Source of the DNA: Stereocaulon alpinum
Taxonomy: Eukaryota > Ascomycota > Lecanoromycetes > Lecanorales > Stereocaulaceae
Direction of reading: 5' to 3'
Assembly (NCBI GenBank): GCA_018257865.1
Contig: JAEUBA010000008.1
Coordinates: 248,001 to 312,000 of the forward strand
Length of the DNA stretch: 64,000 nt
Position 1 is the first letter of the stretch, and each line of letters begins with the position of its first letter. Made by a program: the position numbers and the translations under genes. Below, piece by piece: positions 44,772 through 57,375 of the stretch. The notes under the pieces are model-generated. The model saw nothing but the letters and a program-made list of their open reading frames with translations. It searched no databases and was not told the DNA's origin.

Positions 44772-47426
44772 TCAAGCCTTCAATCGTCTCTCCTCGCAGC
44801 GTACACAGACAGGTTTCTGCTGATGGCCTCTAGTGAAGAATCGACCATCTTCGAATTGGGCGCCGCATTCCTAGGAGCGCGTCAGTATCTGTTCTCGTAT
44901 TCAGTGGATGGGCTAAGGATTTACCACGCAACAAAAACACTGCACATGCCATTCCGCACCCAATGCGCTCACAACTTCGTTGATAATTGGTTTCTTACAC
45001 CCTTTACACTTCCCACTGAATCTTCCCGCATGACATCCCACACACCACGCATACCCGTCCTTTTCGACGAATGGTGTCTTCGCATCAAACGGATCGCCGC
45101 ACTCGGCGCAGAAGAAGTGTCCCACGTGCCAAGAGCCGCCACAAGCGAGCACGACTTCTGTTTCAATAGGCGTTTTGCAGCTGCGACAGCGAGGGGAGAA
45201 GAGTTCGTGGAAATCTAGATGGCAGTAGAAGCGGAGAGAAGAGTCGCCGTCATCGGCTGCTGTTTCGCCTGGCTGCTCCTCTAAGAGTTCGGTACCGTTG
45301 GCACGGGCTTCGATACGCGTGAGACGAGCAGTGCGTGCAGTGTCTGGTTCTGGGTAGAAGGCCACGCATTCGAGGGCTTCGGCGCAGTGGTGGCAGGTAA
45401 AGCAATGGGGGTGAAAACGTTGAGAAGCGGCGCTGACTATGCGGCCTTCGATTGGAAGAGCGCATGCAGCACATTGGGCTGTTGCGCGGCGCGAGGATGG
45501 TGACCAGTGTAGCTTGGATGAGTGGACTGGTGTGGTGGATGAATGATGGGGCAGGGGGCGATTGGCTGGAGTAGGACGAGACTTGTTGGACGCCCGGGGT
45601 CCTGTTCGCGTCTTTGGAGGGTCATCAGGCAATGAGATGGTAGGTATTGGTGCTTCGGAGACGGAGATTGAAGGTATGCAAGACCAATTGGTCTCTGGGG
45701 CATCATTGATCTGGATGGAGGGTGGACCGGGCGCGTTAATAGTCGGCACGATTGGCGCTGAAGCACTTGATTCTGGCATGTGAGGCTTGAGACGTAATCT
45801 TTGAGGGACTCCAGATGAACTATTCGACGATGATCCCTCCTGTTTCACTGCATCCTTTGGAACCCAATCCTTGTCGAAGCTGACGATTGGTCGTCCTGGA
45901 CGGTCACTCACTACAGTGGGCGAGGGCAGCTTTGGACTTCGGTCCCTCATCCGCATACTCGTAGCTGCTCTAATGTCATTACTCCGAATCTCCTTCCCGT
46001 CCTTTGTCGCTGGCCTGTCGTTTGCATCGACGCGCTCGCCGGTAATGAAACGATCCTGGGACGTGGAAGGGCTGTCATTCTTCCGATAGGACGGGTTACG
46101 AGACTGCGAAGGGGGGTTCTGATGGATCTCGGATCGATAGACTCTCTGCTTTTCGTCGGCAAAGGCAACTCTTGAACGAACGGAGGTCTCTTTCGTGGCC
46201 GACGCCGTGTTGCGGGCCTTTGTTGTGAGCGGTGCAGGTATTCGGCTATCATCCGATTTGGTAGCTGTAACCTTCGTTTCTATACCATCTGGCTCCTCAT
46301 AGATCTTGTCGTCGGGATTCCTGAAAAGTCCGCCGCTCGAATCTCTTGCTCGGGGACCGCTTGATCGACGACGACTTGACTTCTTTGTAGGGGATCCTGT
46401 AAATGCTAATCCCATGTAGGCTTTCTTCGCGGGTGAGTCCCATAGAGCATGCCCTCGCTCGTTGGTGTCTCGAGTCTCATCGTTGCTCGCTGTAGGTCCT
46501 TTAACAGTAACACTCGTAGACTGACTTCCTGATGAGGGATGACCATCGTCTTTGCTGGAATTTGAACCATCGGAAATTGATCGCTTGCCGATGACATGTC
46601 CATTGATGGAAGTTCCGTACCACCCAACACTCTGACTTCTGGCATGGGCTCCCTTCTCAAGATGTTGCTTGTAGTTGTACGGTCTATCTGGATTTCTGTA
46701 CGGCAGTCCTTCTGGTGCTTGGTTCCTATGCTTCCAGACAAGCTCTGAAGCTTCATCTTGAGCTGCAGCATGAATCTTTGCCTCATCCCGTAGATCCATG
46801 TCCTTCAACGCCTCCCGCAAGGATCGCGCCTCCTGCTTTTCTATCCATCGCATCCCACTCTCTCTGTACGCAATATCTGGTGCAGCTGAGAGGGTTTCAG
46901 GTGCGACAGTAGAAACGCAAGAGTCTCTTGACATTAAGTTCGCGTCAGGCACTCGCGCAATAGGTCGCCCAGTCGATCCAATGCTTGTATTCACCATATA
47001 GATATTCGATTGTGTTCTTCTGTGTGACATCGCGCTTGCACACCTGTCTTGACCTCGGTCTGCGGTCGCTTCAAGATGCTGTGTAGAGAGTGAGGGCCTA
47101 AATGACATCGCTGAGGATGCCCTGGCGTAAGGTTCGAGGTTGGAGGTCGAGGCGCGACCAGGTAATGGTCTTGATCCTCCGGGACGGGTAGGTCTATTCG
47201 CACGAAGGTCCTTGAGGTAGTTTGCTTCCCATGTCTTCTGCGAATCGCGAGTTGGTTCGACTTTTGATGTCGCGGATGAAGTGAAGAATTTGAGGCCCGA
47301 GGAACGCTTTCTTAGGCCGCTGGAAGCACCTAGATGTGGGGCTGTCTGCTCAGACCTTGTCATGGCCTGGCCAGCCGATACAGTATTTTCATAGTCGTCT
47401 CCATGTCTTCTGTGGAGTAAGCTCAT
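44772..47426 (-). CDS. LIM-domain protein, paxillin-like (Pxl1 type)
   Basis: Probable adaptor at the cell cortex and septum; in yeasts, paxillin-like LIM proteins organise actin and Rho signalling at sites of polarised growth. Two exons, 47426-44925 and 44870-44772, with a 54-bp intron; 866 residues. Residues 1 to about 640 are disordered, Ser/Arg-rich, with many proline patches. The C-terminus has three LIM zinc fingers: from about residue 650 (CAACALPIEGR, FHPHCFTCHHC), about 743 (CRSCKTPIETEV, HVGHFFCAEC) and about 805 (CKGCKKPIINEV, HVQCFCC). The intron splits the third finger, and the short last exon supplies its end (CGAQFEDGRFFTR...CVRC). Without that exon the last finger is incomplete, which supports the model. 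Confidence 0.85.
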
Positions 47427-49066
47427 TGTTGAAACCCAGCGGAGCTTAATATGCTAAGCGAACAACTGAGGGAAAGGGTTGTAGCTAGATCAAGGGAATG
47501 TTGAAGAGATTATTCTAGGAGAAAACGGTCAATTAAACGAGTGTATCGATATCTCTGCCAAAAGAATGGTGCGGAATAGATGGCGTTTGGATGTTTTGCA
47601 CTGGGCTTAAAGCGGGTGCGGGGTAAACAACGGTTGTCGCCCTAGGTAGCCGAGTCTTGGCGCGTTGTCTGCAGCAGAGCATGAGATGACTTGATCTGCA
47701 GCTCGCCGAACTGCTGAACCATGAGATCAGGATTTGTCACTTCTGGAAATACTGACCTGCAAATGGCGATCTCCGGAGCGGTGTTTCCGATTATGATGAC
47801 ATTGACTTGGGAAAAGCTCCGCTATCCAGAGATCTAGGCCTTGCCCTTTAAGCAAACCAGCGAATGTGGGCACATAAGAGATTGAGGGCAAATGAATCAT
47901 AGAAAGCTCTAGGAGATATGGATGGAACAGGAGATACAAGATACGAGGTATTCGGATACATTCCAAATGTTTCGGGACACTGTTTCTCGACATTGTAGAC
48001 AACATCCGAAAGCTGTCATACCTCTTTCAAATCCAGCCTGGCTTTGCTGAATCCTTCGGAGTAACTCCTAACCTGCACACAATCATTTCTAAAGGTAAAA
48101 CGGACGTCCGTAGATGATATAGATCACATAGTGGTTGATATATATATTCATCATTGCAATGCAGGTTAGTAATGGCGTCGACAGTCAAATATCCGATGGA
48201 CGATCGCCGCTCTTAGACAAGAACTTAGGCTGTCGATGCAGAGAAGATGAGCCGCAATCAACTTCAGGTGAGGTGTTATCCCGATGATCGTAGGGATAGT
48301 AGATCCACAGAAGGAGCAGCGGAGAGGAGTCACTTCGGAGAGAATTTATCCAAGATAACGGGAGTAGAAAGTTAGACAGGGGAACACGAAAGCAGCCAAT
48401 GAAATATATCAAAAGTCGCATTGGAATGTGTAGTATGTTATATCATTGACGATGACAGTTCAAAATCCTGCTTAATCATTTATATATTACATTAGTCCCC
48501 TGGCTACTTTTACATTTCCGTGTGCGCCGCAGTAGCCAGCAATATCCTTCGTGGAACGCGTACATAACTACAATTAACACACCGCTCCAGTTGATGGTAT
48601 GCCTCCCGCATCATATCCAAGTACATGCTAGACCCAGATTGACGCCGTGAGGGTGCCATTACTCCCAAGCGCTTCCTGAGTCTTCTGTTTTACCCCAACA
48701 ACGATGCAGCAAGTGATCAAGTCAATTTGAAGCATAAATCAAAGTCGCTTGTTTGTTGCCTGTGTATGTGAGGAATCTATATGCAAAACGCATGATAGGC
48801 CGTAAGGTGAAGCGGCCACATAGATGAGTGACCACATATTAGTATTGATACATTAGGGTCCATAGACCTCTATAGATTAAGGATTGGGACGAGTCTTGAA
48901 TGTTGGATGCAAAGTTCCGATGGAATTTGGAGGGAGCGTAAAAATCGTACATTCTGGGGTCGCAAGTTCTGAGCCGGATCACGGCGGAGACATCAGAGCT
49001 GCGGCACCAGATGAGAGAGGTCGGCGGACGATTGGTGAAGATACCAAGCGTTATACCTGCTGGCAA
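47427..49066. other. Intergenic region, LIM gene / homeobox gene
   Basis: About 1.6 kb of non-coding sequence between two - strand genes. It should contain the LIM gene promoter (left) and the homeobox gene 3' UTR (right). Short frames here show no resemblance to known proteins. No RNA gene recognised. Confidence 0.4.
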
Positions 49067-51327
49067 CTACTTCTTCGAATTTGAATGAGGGGAAAAGTCT
49101 TCAGGAGTGGTGTGATTGAAAGTGTATGTCTTGTGCTCCTGCGAAAGTTGCGAAAGCTCTCTTGGTGGAGGAGGACCTTTCTCAATCTTGATGTCAAGCT
49201 CCTTTTTTGTTGGAGTGGACATACTGCTGAAAGGATTTTGAGGAGGCTGATAGACCCCAACGCCCGAGGAAAAGCCTGAGAAATGTTGTTGCGGAGCTTG
49301 ATAGTAATTCAGTGGTGTGCTCTGACTATGGTGCAAAATGGGGTTCGGTCGCAAAGGGACCGGCATGTTCATGCCTTCTTGGTAAGGTTCTGGCGGTGTG
49401 ATGGACGGCGCTGGCCAGCCTACATGGGTAAAATTCCCATGTCCCATTGGAGGTGACGTATCAAAGAAGGTCGTAACTTGCGATGGAGCAGATTGTGGTG
49501 GGCAGTGGAACGAAAATTGTGATGAATACGAGAGTTGCTCATACGGCAATGGTGGTGAGGTAGCGTGTGGATGCACTGGGGGTGACGGAGGTAAGCTGAA
49601 TGCAGCTGCAAATTGCGTGTTCACAAAATTGTTAGGACCTTGATCAGATAGTTGTCCATATTGGGAGGGGTACTCGGGCCAGGACGGTTGGGATTTTGGA
49701 GCAAAGGTGGCGGGCGAAGAATTCAGGACGTGGGTTTCCGCACCAGATACCTGAGCAACGATTGCGTTCAGGCCAGGATTCGAATTTGACTCTGACGTTT
49801 TGACTACTTGAAAGCATGACTCGAAATTGCGAGGAGACATTTGGGCAGATATCGAGCCTGGTTTCGCGACTCGGCCTGTCATGATATTCAGATTGTTCCC
49901 AGTTGACTTAATGCGACGAACGGGTGACATCTTCCCCGATCCAGGAGATGATACTCGCAGATGCGGTGACATTGTCACCGGCCCATAAGAAACGCTGCGA
50001 CCAGATTCTGGCTGAAGAGTTGGTGGTCGAGGACGCCTTCTTCTTGATGCTATATCGTGGCCATTTGCCGAGGGTGGTTTGATTGTAGTTTGGTCCGGAC
50101 TGATGTCTGGCGTTGAGAGGCCATTACCGGAAGCTTGGTCAGGCGCCGAAATAGCGTTGGAAGTTGTAGTGTAGAGGCCCAGTCCAAGCTGCCTTTGCTG
50201 CAGATGGATCGTGTCAAAATCTTCCGCCAATTCCGATGAATTAGAGTCCGGGCGAGGGAATATACCATGATTGAGCTCAGGCATGGGCGAAGTTTCTTGT
50301 GGAGGAGTGATGAGTTTGGTATGCTCTCCATCCTCCGAAGAAGCTGTCACAAACGTTTGCGACGAAGGATTGCCCACCAAATCACCGTTGATGGTATTGT
50401 GATACATGGGTGGGCCGCGCGACTTTGCATTACTTTGGGTGAAATCAGAGGTATGGACTTGGCTTGGATGGTCTGTGGATGATACTGGAGACCATCCGAA
50501 CGGATCCTGTTCCATTATCGCGGGCGCCGGCATCTTGGGCATGTGCAGACCATAATGATCGTGGGCCGGCCACATTGGCTCTGTCGCTACAATGTTGGAG
50601 AAGGTCGGCTGCAAAGCTCCGTTACGCCCATAATCTGAGTTAGCAGTGATGTTGTCGATGTTGTCCGTGATCGCGTCAGGATGGATGCTGTATTGTGACG
50701 GTGCGTGATTCAGGCTATGAAAGTCGAGAGTCGCTGGAAAGTCTCCTGCTAGGTAAGGGCCGTGCTCTGGTGAAGAGAAATGGGTAGATTGGTGCGATTG
50801 ATGCATTCTATCTGAACGGGATGGCAAATTTATGTTTGGAAAGTCGCCGGCTTCTTCATCTGTAGATAGATCAAATCTCGGCTCGTGCGAGGTCTGATGT
50901 TTCGCTTTAGCTCGACGATTCTGAAACCAATTCTACGACTAATGTCAATATGAGATGTGACACGCACGCAATAGTGACTACTCACGTTGACTTTCTGATA
51001 TTCGACACCCATACTCTCGGCCAGGCCCCTCTTGTACTCCGTGTTTGGCTTAAATCTCTGTTGGAACTCCCGCTCTAGGTGCGCTAATTGCTCTTGTGTG
51101 AGACGAGAACGACTTGCAGTATCCGACTCTTCTGTGTTTGCTAACCCCATACCCTGACTTCCTTGCCTCTCGTGATATGCGGCGTAGTCGGACCCAAAGT
51201 ATCCTCCGTCGACTATGTGATGCTCTCGAGGACTGCTCATTGGGAAAGACGAAGGAAGCTGGTAATGCGAGTCGGCAGCAGCAAAAACAGGTGGTGTTTG
51301 AGAGGATTCGAAGTGGTTGTAGGCCAT
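49067..51327 (-). CDS. Homeobox transcription factor
   Basis: Nuclear DNA-binding regulator. Two exons, 51327-50986 and 50932-49067, with a 53-bp intron (50933-50985, GTGAGT...CGTAG) that falls inside the homeodomain; 735 residues. The homeodomain covers about residues 72-128: SRLTQEQLAHLEREF (helix 1), KRGLAESMGVEYQKVN (helix 2 and turn), then NWFQNRRAKAKHQ (recognition helix). The rest is low-complexity, rich in Ser, Pro, Gln and His, with SPxR-type patches (RVSSPGSGKMSP). ATG 51327 (MAYNHFESS) is preferred, though the frame is open to an earlier ATG at 51417. Fungal factors of this layout control conidiation and development; which one this is cannot be told. Confidence 0.87.
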
Positions 51328-53962
51328 TGTGTTATCAATTGGACATTCCTGGGGATGTGGTAGAGATGAGCAGGTCACGAAACCAGCAGGACGGACCCCA
51401 ATCACTACTCCAGCCAAGTTGCGTGAGCAGCCTCACGACTTATCTTACGAAGCGTACAAGTAACGGCGTCACATGCAGGGTCTGGTATGAGCTGCTAGAG
51501 TCGGATTTGTCAAAAGTAAATAGCAAAGGGCGATCGATCTGGTGGCAATGGGGGAATATCTGAGGTATGGTTCGAGCGGCTCGAGGACTAGTGTGCAATG
51601 GCGGATGGGGAAGGGAGGTTTGCTGGCAATTGGAACGGACAAAAGCGAGTGTGAGTGATTGCAGCAAAAGAGTGGTCAAAGGATGAACGAGTGTGGGTGT
51701 AAGTGAGGAGCCATCGAAGGGTGTCAAGATCTAAGATGACCAGAGGCCGAGCTGCTAGCAAGCACAGGAGGGGGACCTTTCTTCCCGGCGCTGCGGAAAC
51801 CTTGTCCTGACCTAAGAGATATTTTAGTTGGGTCAAAGAGCCGCCCGCGTTAGGGTTGTGACAGCCCGGCAGCCAGCTACTCGGAAAGCCTGGCCCCCAG
51901 AAAGCCGGTGCAAACAAATCAAGTTTTGAGATTTTTTGCCTCTATTGCCAGTCCACCCTGCATGAGAGTAGTCAGAGGTACTTAGGAGTAGTTCCGTAGC
52001 TTGCATCACATTAAATATTGTGGAGGGTCGTCGCCCTCTTTGTCTGGTCCATGCAATTCAGCGCGCGCCAGAGAACGACTCTGCTGCACCTCCGACTCGA
52101 CCCTCGTGAAGAATGGATACGGTACCTGGGCCACAGGTACCTCTCAAGTGCTTCATGCACGTACAAGCATCTGTTCGGGTATCCACTCTCTCCAACGCAT
52201 AATCAAGGAATGATTACTTTACACTTGGCTACCTTTGCTGTACTTTGTCGTCACTATCATGCGCGAGCGCGAGGTCTCGTCATGTGCTGCCTCGCTCAGA
52301 TCTGCCAGGGTTGCCACGAGGTCTCATGGAACTCTCAACCTCTACCCCTGGACGTAATTTCGGCCCTTCCCATCGTGCTATTTTTGGCCCTGGAGCATAT
52401 CGCCAGGTCATCGCTACAAAACTAAATCTATGTCATATTCAACCAGCAGCAATTCTTTAAGTCTCTCCTCATCGCCTTGCGATCGTCTCTCTCTCTCAGA
52501 ATACACTTGACAACGGCCACCTACAGTCATGCTGTCGAGACTCGGGACGCCGGACCACTTGGCGCGCTGCAGGGCTAATCTTGGGCGTGCTGACTCTGCA
52601 GGCACACCTGCACATGTGGCAGTGGGGGATTTTCCCACTACATCGGTAGCGAAAACATTGAAATTCAAAGTTCCACCCGGAAATTGTATGCTTTGCACCA
52701 CACTCTACCTCCTATCTTCATGCACATATCGGCTTCTTAGGCGCATCTTATCACAGAGTATTGAGGTCGTTGTGCGTGATGGAAGATCATGACAATGTTT
52801 CGCGGGCTCCCATTCGGACAATTTTTGCCCCTTGCTGATCATCGAGATCATCAGATCCTCGCCAAAATACGGGGAGAAAGCCGTACTTTTGATGTGCGAC
52901 AACGTCGAAACTCCCGGCACTCGAGTCTCGGAATCCTGGCTGCGTGCAATGCAGGCCACTCGTTCGCATGGTAGCTGAGACGTGGGTGATTACTCCACAG
53001 TGCACAGCGATAATCGCCACCCCCGTTGACAGTTGGCACTTTGCAACGAAATAGCAATTGCAATACGAGATGCTTTTGCGCACTGCAAGGGCAGTAATTG
53101 GGGCTAATAAGCCAATCGTGACAGCCACGGGCAATTGACTGTAATTCGATAGTCGTTGGTCTACGGCGCTTGCAGATTCAACTTCAGACTTGGTGTAGAT
53201 TGATCAATGCCACCACCTCTAACGCGGGGGTGGCGTCAGGCACAGGACTTGTAGGCGCTATCAGCGGAGTTTGAAATGCACTCCCCTCGACTTCTTCGGC
53301 GTGGACATCTCTTGAGCGGAACTATCCACGGCACGCCGGGAGTCAGCGGGGCGAATTTTGGTTTCCTAGAATGCAGGTTCAGCTGTCCTCGAGAACGCCA
53401 AGACCGCCACGAATTCAGGGCGTGTACAAGCCCCTGTTGACAACGGCGAACAGCCGCTCGCACTGGGACGCAAGGGCCGTTGGGAGTGGCCTGTAGCCTG
53501 TAAGTTAGGACATGGCCGACCGTTTGAATCTCATTGTCACTCGTCGCATGTGCGGGCTTGCGACCAAAGTGAAGACAACGACTCGCTGAGATCGCCAACG
53601 TTAAAACCGCCTTCGCGCTGATCATGCCCCTTTTCGATTGGATCAACAGTGGTTTAGCCTAAAGACTAAATCGCGAAGACTAGAATAGGCAATACGAGGG
53701 ATGTACTAACACACATTCAGGTTGATGAGAGCAAGGATCTTCAGCAAGCTTTCTGCACTTCCTTTCGCGCTTGCAAAAAAGACACTTCCGCCAAGCTATC
53801 CCTATGCTTGCAGAAGTCTAGACTCTAAGTTAAATGTCTTTGATCTCATCTATTTCCCCCACGTCAACTCCCTTACAGACCCTGGTAAGATCTACAAATC
53901 GCCCAGACACATCTGCCGTGGACTGGTGCTCATCTGTCGTCTCTGATCTGGGTCGGAAATGA
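51328..53962. other. Long intergenic region
   Basis: About 2.6 kb. The left part should be promoter and 5' UTR of the homeobox gene; long regulatory flanks are common for such genes. One - strand frame (about 53,625-53,236) begins with a signal-peptide-like MISAKAVLTLAISAS and has a few Cys, but there is no homology or splice model to support it. Nothing else recognised. Confidence 0.35.
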
Positions 53963-54918
53963 TCATAGCGCTGCTAAGAATCTATTTGAAATTTCAATCC
54001 TCACTTCCCCTGTTACTTCCGTGGCGTCGCCGATGAATTTGACGCTGCGGAGATCCTGGACAATCCAGTCTGGCCTCACAGCCCTCAATTGCGCAATGCT
54101 ATGCGTAGTCGCCAGCCCAATCACCTTACAGCCCGCCGCCTTACCAGCTGCAATACCGGCTGGGGAATCCTCAATCACGAGAACGCAGGCGTCGGCGCTT
54201 AGGCCCAGTCTCCTTTTCCCGAGCTGATAGCACTCGGGATCTGCCTTGTCAAAAGAAGATCCTCACGCGCAATCCCATAAAAGGAACACCCACCTGGCTT
54301 CCCTATGCTAACATCTTCCGCAACAACCATGTTCTTCGGATGCGCAAGTTTCATCACCTCAAGCCACCCTGTGACAAGTGGACGGGTGCCCGACGTGACG
54401 CTAAAGAAATGAGTTTCGTTCTTGTTTCGTTATTGTTGAAGTCTGTGAACGCACATGGCCCAAGGCGCCTCAGCCTTCTCCAAAGATGCGAGCAAGTCTC
54501 TAGCCCCAGGAATCTCAACGGCGTCTAGTCCAAACTGCTTAGGTATCAACCCTTCAACGTGACTGACATCTAGGTTTACAATTAGCTCAGGCGACACGCT
54601 GCTGTACATTTAGGTAATTCACTGACACTCCCAATTTGCTTTGCTTGGATCGTACAGCTGGAATAAATCGATCGATCGTCTGCCGTGCGATGTTTGCAAC
54701 ACAACATTGGGGTCAATCCCTAGTTCTTTGCCTATTCTTTAAAGATGAGTATCGATCCGAAGAACCAATAATTTTCACGGAAAAACCGACTTATGCCAAT
54801 GCTTAACAATAGCGTCCGTCGAATCGACTATAGTACCATCCATATCAAAAAGCAAGCCTGCAAAGGCAAGGATCTCTGGCTTGCCAGTAAAAGCAGGGAC
54901 TTCCTCGAGCGACGGCAT
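53963..54918 (-). CDS. HAD-superfamily phosphatase (glycerol-1-phosphatase / 2-deoxyglucose-6-phosphatase type)
   Basis: Cytosolic phosphatase for small sugar or polyol phosphates, as in yeast Gpp1 and Dog1; which substrate is not certain. Five short exons, 54918-54791, 54736-54627, 54569-54455, 54400-54294 and 53963-54240; introns 54, 57, 54 and 53 bp; 245 residues, the usual length. Motif I is DMDGTIVDS (nucleophile and acid/base Asp). The cap region has HWHKIGKELG, SHGRRSIDLF and VEIPGARDLL. Motif II is IVTSGT, the motif III Lys region AEDVSIGKPDP, and motif IV VIEDSPAGIAAG. Two donors are weak (GTCGGT, GTCAGT), yet each junction rebuilds conserved sequence exactly. The raw sequence looks riddled with stops, but the spliced gene is intact. 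Confidence 0.87.
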
Positions 54919-55480
54919 ATTGGCAACGGCTATTTTGAAATGAAGGCGCGAGCAATAAGGTTGCCAACACACAATGAATTTCTGTATGACAAACTTAATG
55001 TTGTTCGAGGTGTATCTGTAGCACGTTTAGTTGTTGACGTGGTCGACGAATGTACATGTTAGGTAGTTCGGATCCACCTTCATCCTCCAAAATCTTGATT
55101 GGAGATTTCCACTTTCAGCTCGACCCGGAAGCTCGAGTTGTCGTAAAAAGCGAAAATCACTTCAGCTCGCTCCTCGATGTCTGATGAAGGTTGCTCTTCT
55201 AGACTTGGTACACGATACGAGAGGCAAATTTCTTAGTAAACGTCAGCCCCAGAATTCTTTCATTCAAGGAAACAATTGTGAATGTCGACAACGATGCGTT
55301 ACCTTTTACGTACGGAAAGGCGACCACATCACGATTTTCGCTTGGCCACCGAAGCCCCAATGGCGGCGTTAGGAGATAACGATTTCTAGCGTCTCGAAAT
55401 CTTGGCGCAGACCACGAACAATTCTCAGATGTGGACCACGACCTCATCATCTCAGGAATGCCATTGCGCACCTCACGAGG
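54919..55480. promoter_or_regulatory. Divergent intergenic region, HAD phosphatase / NUG1
   Basis: A 562-bp region between two divergent start codons, expected to hold both promoters. A short - strand frame (55471-55199) and a + strand frame (55184-55372) overlap each other and look like chance. Nothing else seen. Confidence 0.4.
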
Positions 55481-57214
55481 ATGACTAAACCTGGGAGTAA
55501 GATAAATGCATCCATATTCGCCGCGTAATGCTAATGGAGTGTAGAGCCTAAGTCAAAGCGTACGCCCGTACGATTGCGACACAAGATTGAGAAGGCAAGT
55601 GCAGCGAAGCAGCGAAAACAGAGGAAGCTTGCAAAGAGTGTAGGTCAGACCCCGCGATCTGAGCAAGGAGCCGGTGCTAATCAGATATCATAGAATCCAC
55701 AATGGCGCTCGCGACTGAAGAAAGATCCCGGCATACCCAATCTCTTCCCCTACAAAGACAGGATACTACACGAAATCGAAGGTAAAAAACGGCTAAAAGA
55801 GGAGGACTTTCAAAAAAGGAGAGAAGAAGCAAAGACCACAAAAGCTGCTCAATCGGCTGATCAAGCTGTCCCCATGCAGGACGACATTGACAACGAGGAT
55901 GCTCTTTCAGATCTTATTGACGATGAAGACATGGATGAAGATGAGCCCAACGATGCCTCAAACCCAATGAGCGCCCTCCTCGCCTCTGCTAGAGCTCGAG
56001 CAGCAGAATACCAAGAAGCATCAGATGAGGACGAAGACGACGAAATGGATGAAGATGTTTCAGAAGGTGATGTCAACGTCACTGCCACTGATTCCCTCCC
56101 AACATCTGGTCCCCAAACTCTCGAAACCTCCCGCCGCGCCTTCGACAAAGTATTCAAAAGCGTTCTCTCCACCTCTGATATCCTCCTCTACGTTCTCGAC
56201 GCCCGCGATCCCAATGGAACTCGTTCACGCGAGATAGAGCGCTCAATCACAGCCGCAGATGCCGGCTCAAAACGCCTAATCCTCATCCTCAACAAGATCG
56301 ACCTCGTCCCTCCACCAGTATTAAAAGCCTGGCTGACCTATCTCCGCCGCTACTTCCCCACTCTCCCACTTCGAGCCAACAATCCAGCTCCGAACGCAAA
56401 GACATTCGACCACAAAGCTCTCACAGTCAGAGGAACAAGCGAAACGCTCCTCCGCGCACTGAAATCCTACGCCGCTTCCAAACAACTAAAACGCAGCACC
56501 ACAGTCGGCATAGTCGGCTACCCAAACGTAGGCAAATCATCCGTCATCAACGCACTCACCTCCCGCCTCGGATCTTCACGTTCCTCATCAACCGCCTGCC
56601 CTGTAGGCGCAGAAGCAGGCGTGACAACCGCCCTCCGAGAAGTAAAACTAGACAACAAACTCAAGCTCCTCGACTCCCCCGGCATCGTCTTCCCCTCCAC
56701 TTCCACCCAAGGCACAAACGACGAAACGATCCCCAACTTCTCAAAGAAACAACTCAACGAAGCAAACCTAACCCTCCTCTCCGCGCTGCCCCCATCCGCA
56801 ATCACAGACCCCGTCCCAGCAATAACACTCCTCCTACACCGCCTCTCGCGCTCCCAAGCAACTCTCACCCCACTACTAGAACAATACGCCATTCCCACCT
56901 CAACGCTCGTACCCAGTGGCGCAGATGGCGATATAACAACAGATTTCCTAATCCAAGTAGCCAGGAAACGCGGGCGGTTAGGGAAGGGTGGTGTACCGAA
57001 CTTGCATAGTGCGGCTATGGGCGTGCTTATGGATTGGCGGGATGGGAGGATTAGGGGGTGGGTTGATGTGCCAAAGGAAGCTGAGAGTGGGGAGAGTGTA
57101 GGTAGTAAGGAGATTGTGAAGGAGTGGGCTGAGGAGTTTAAGTTGGAGGGGCTTTGGGGGGATGATGGTGGGCATGGGGAGGGGGAGGAGGGGGTGGATG
57201 TTATGAAGGAATGA
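55481..57214 (+). CDS. NUG1: Nucleolar/pre-60S GTPase Nug1
   Basis: Circularly permuted GTPase needed for maturation and nuclear export of the large ribosomal subunit. Three exons: a 16-bp first exon (55481-55496), 55545-55639 and 55694-57214; introns 48 and 54 bp; 543 residues. The start MTKPG-KPKSKRTP comes from joining the tiny exon 1 to exon 2. Then follow the basic KASAAKQRKQRKLAK and WRSRLKKDPGIPNLFPYK, typical of Nug1. An acidic stretch (residues about 115-155) precedes the GTPase. The motif order is permuted: G4 NKID (about 236), then G1 GYPNVGKSS (about 312), then G3 DSPG (about 366). It is convergent with DPB4. Confidence 0.92.
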
Positions 57215-57375
57215 AGTGAGAAATGTGAGGTTATACCCACTGCTAGATACTTGAGAAAGTCTTTGAACGAATAGATGTCGTTGTTTTCGCGATGCATGTC
57301 GCAGAACATCATGGTATCATACATCACATACGTCTTTCTTTCCAACCAATGCAGTTCACTACTTCCCTTTCTTCA

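Noticed and set aside
45437..45766. Open frames overlapping the LIM gene
   Set aside because: They lie within the long LIM-protein exon in other frames and have no independent support.
53236..53646. Small secreted protein frame on the - strand
   Set aside because: The start looks like a signal peptide, but there is no homology, no consistent Cys pattern and no splice support.
53963..54918. Pseudogene call for the HAD phosphatase
   Set aside because: Apparent stops all fall in four phase-correct introns, and the joined exons give every HAD motif.
56518..57345. 275-codon - strand open frame
   Set aside because: Antisense to the conserved GTPase domain of NUG1; Ser/Pro-rich translation typical of a shadow frame.
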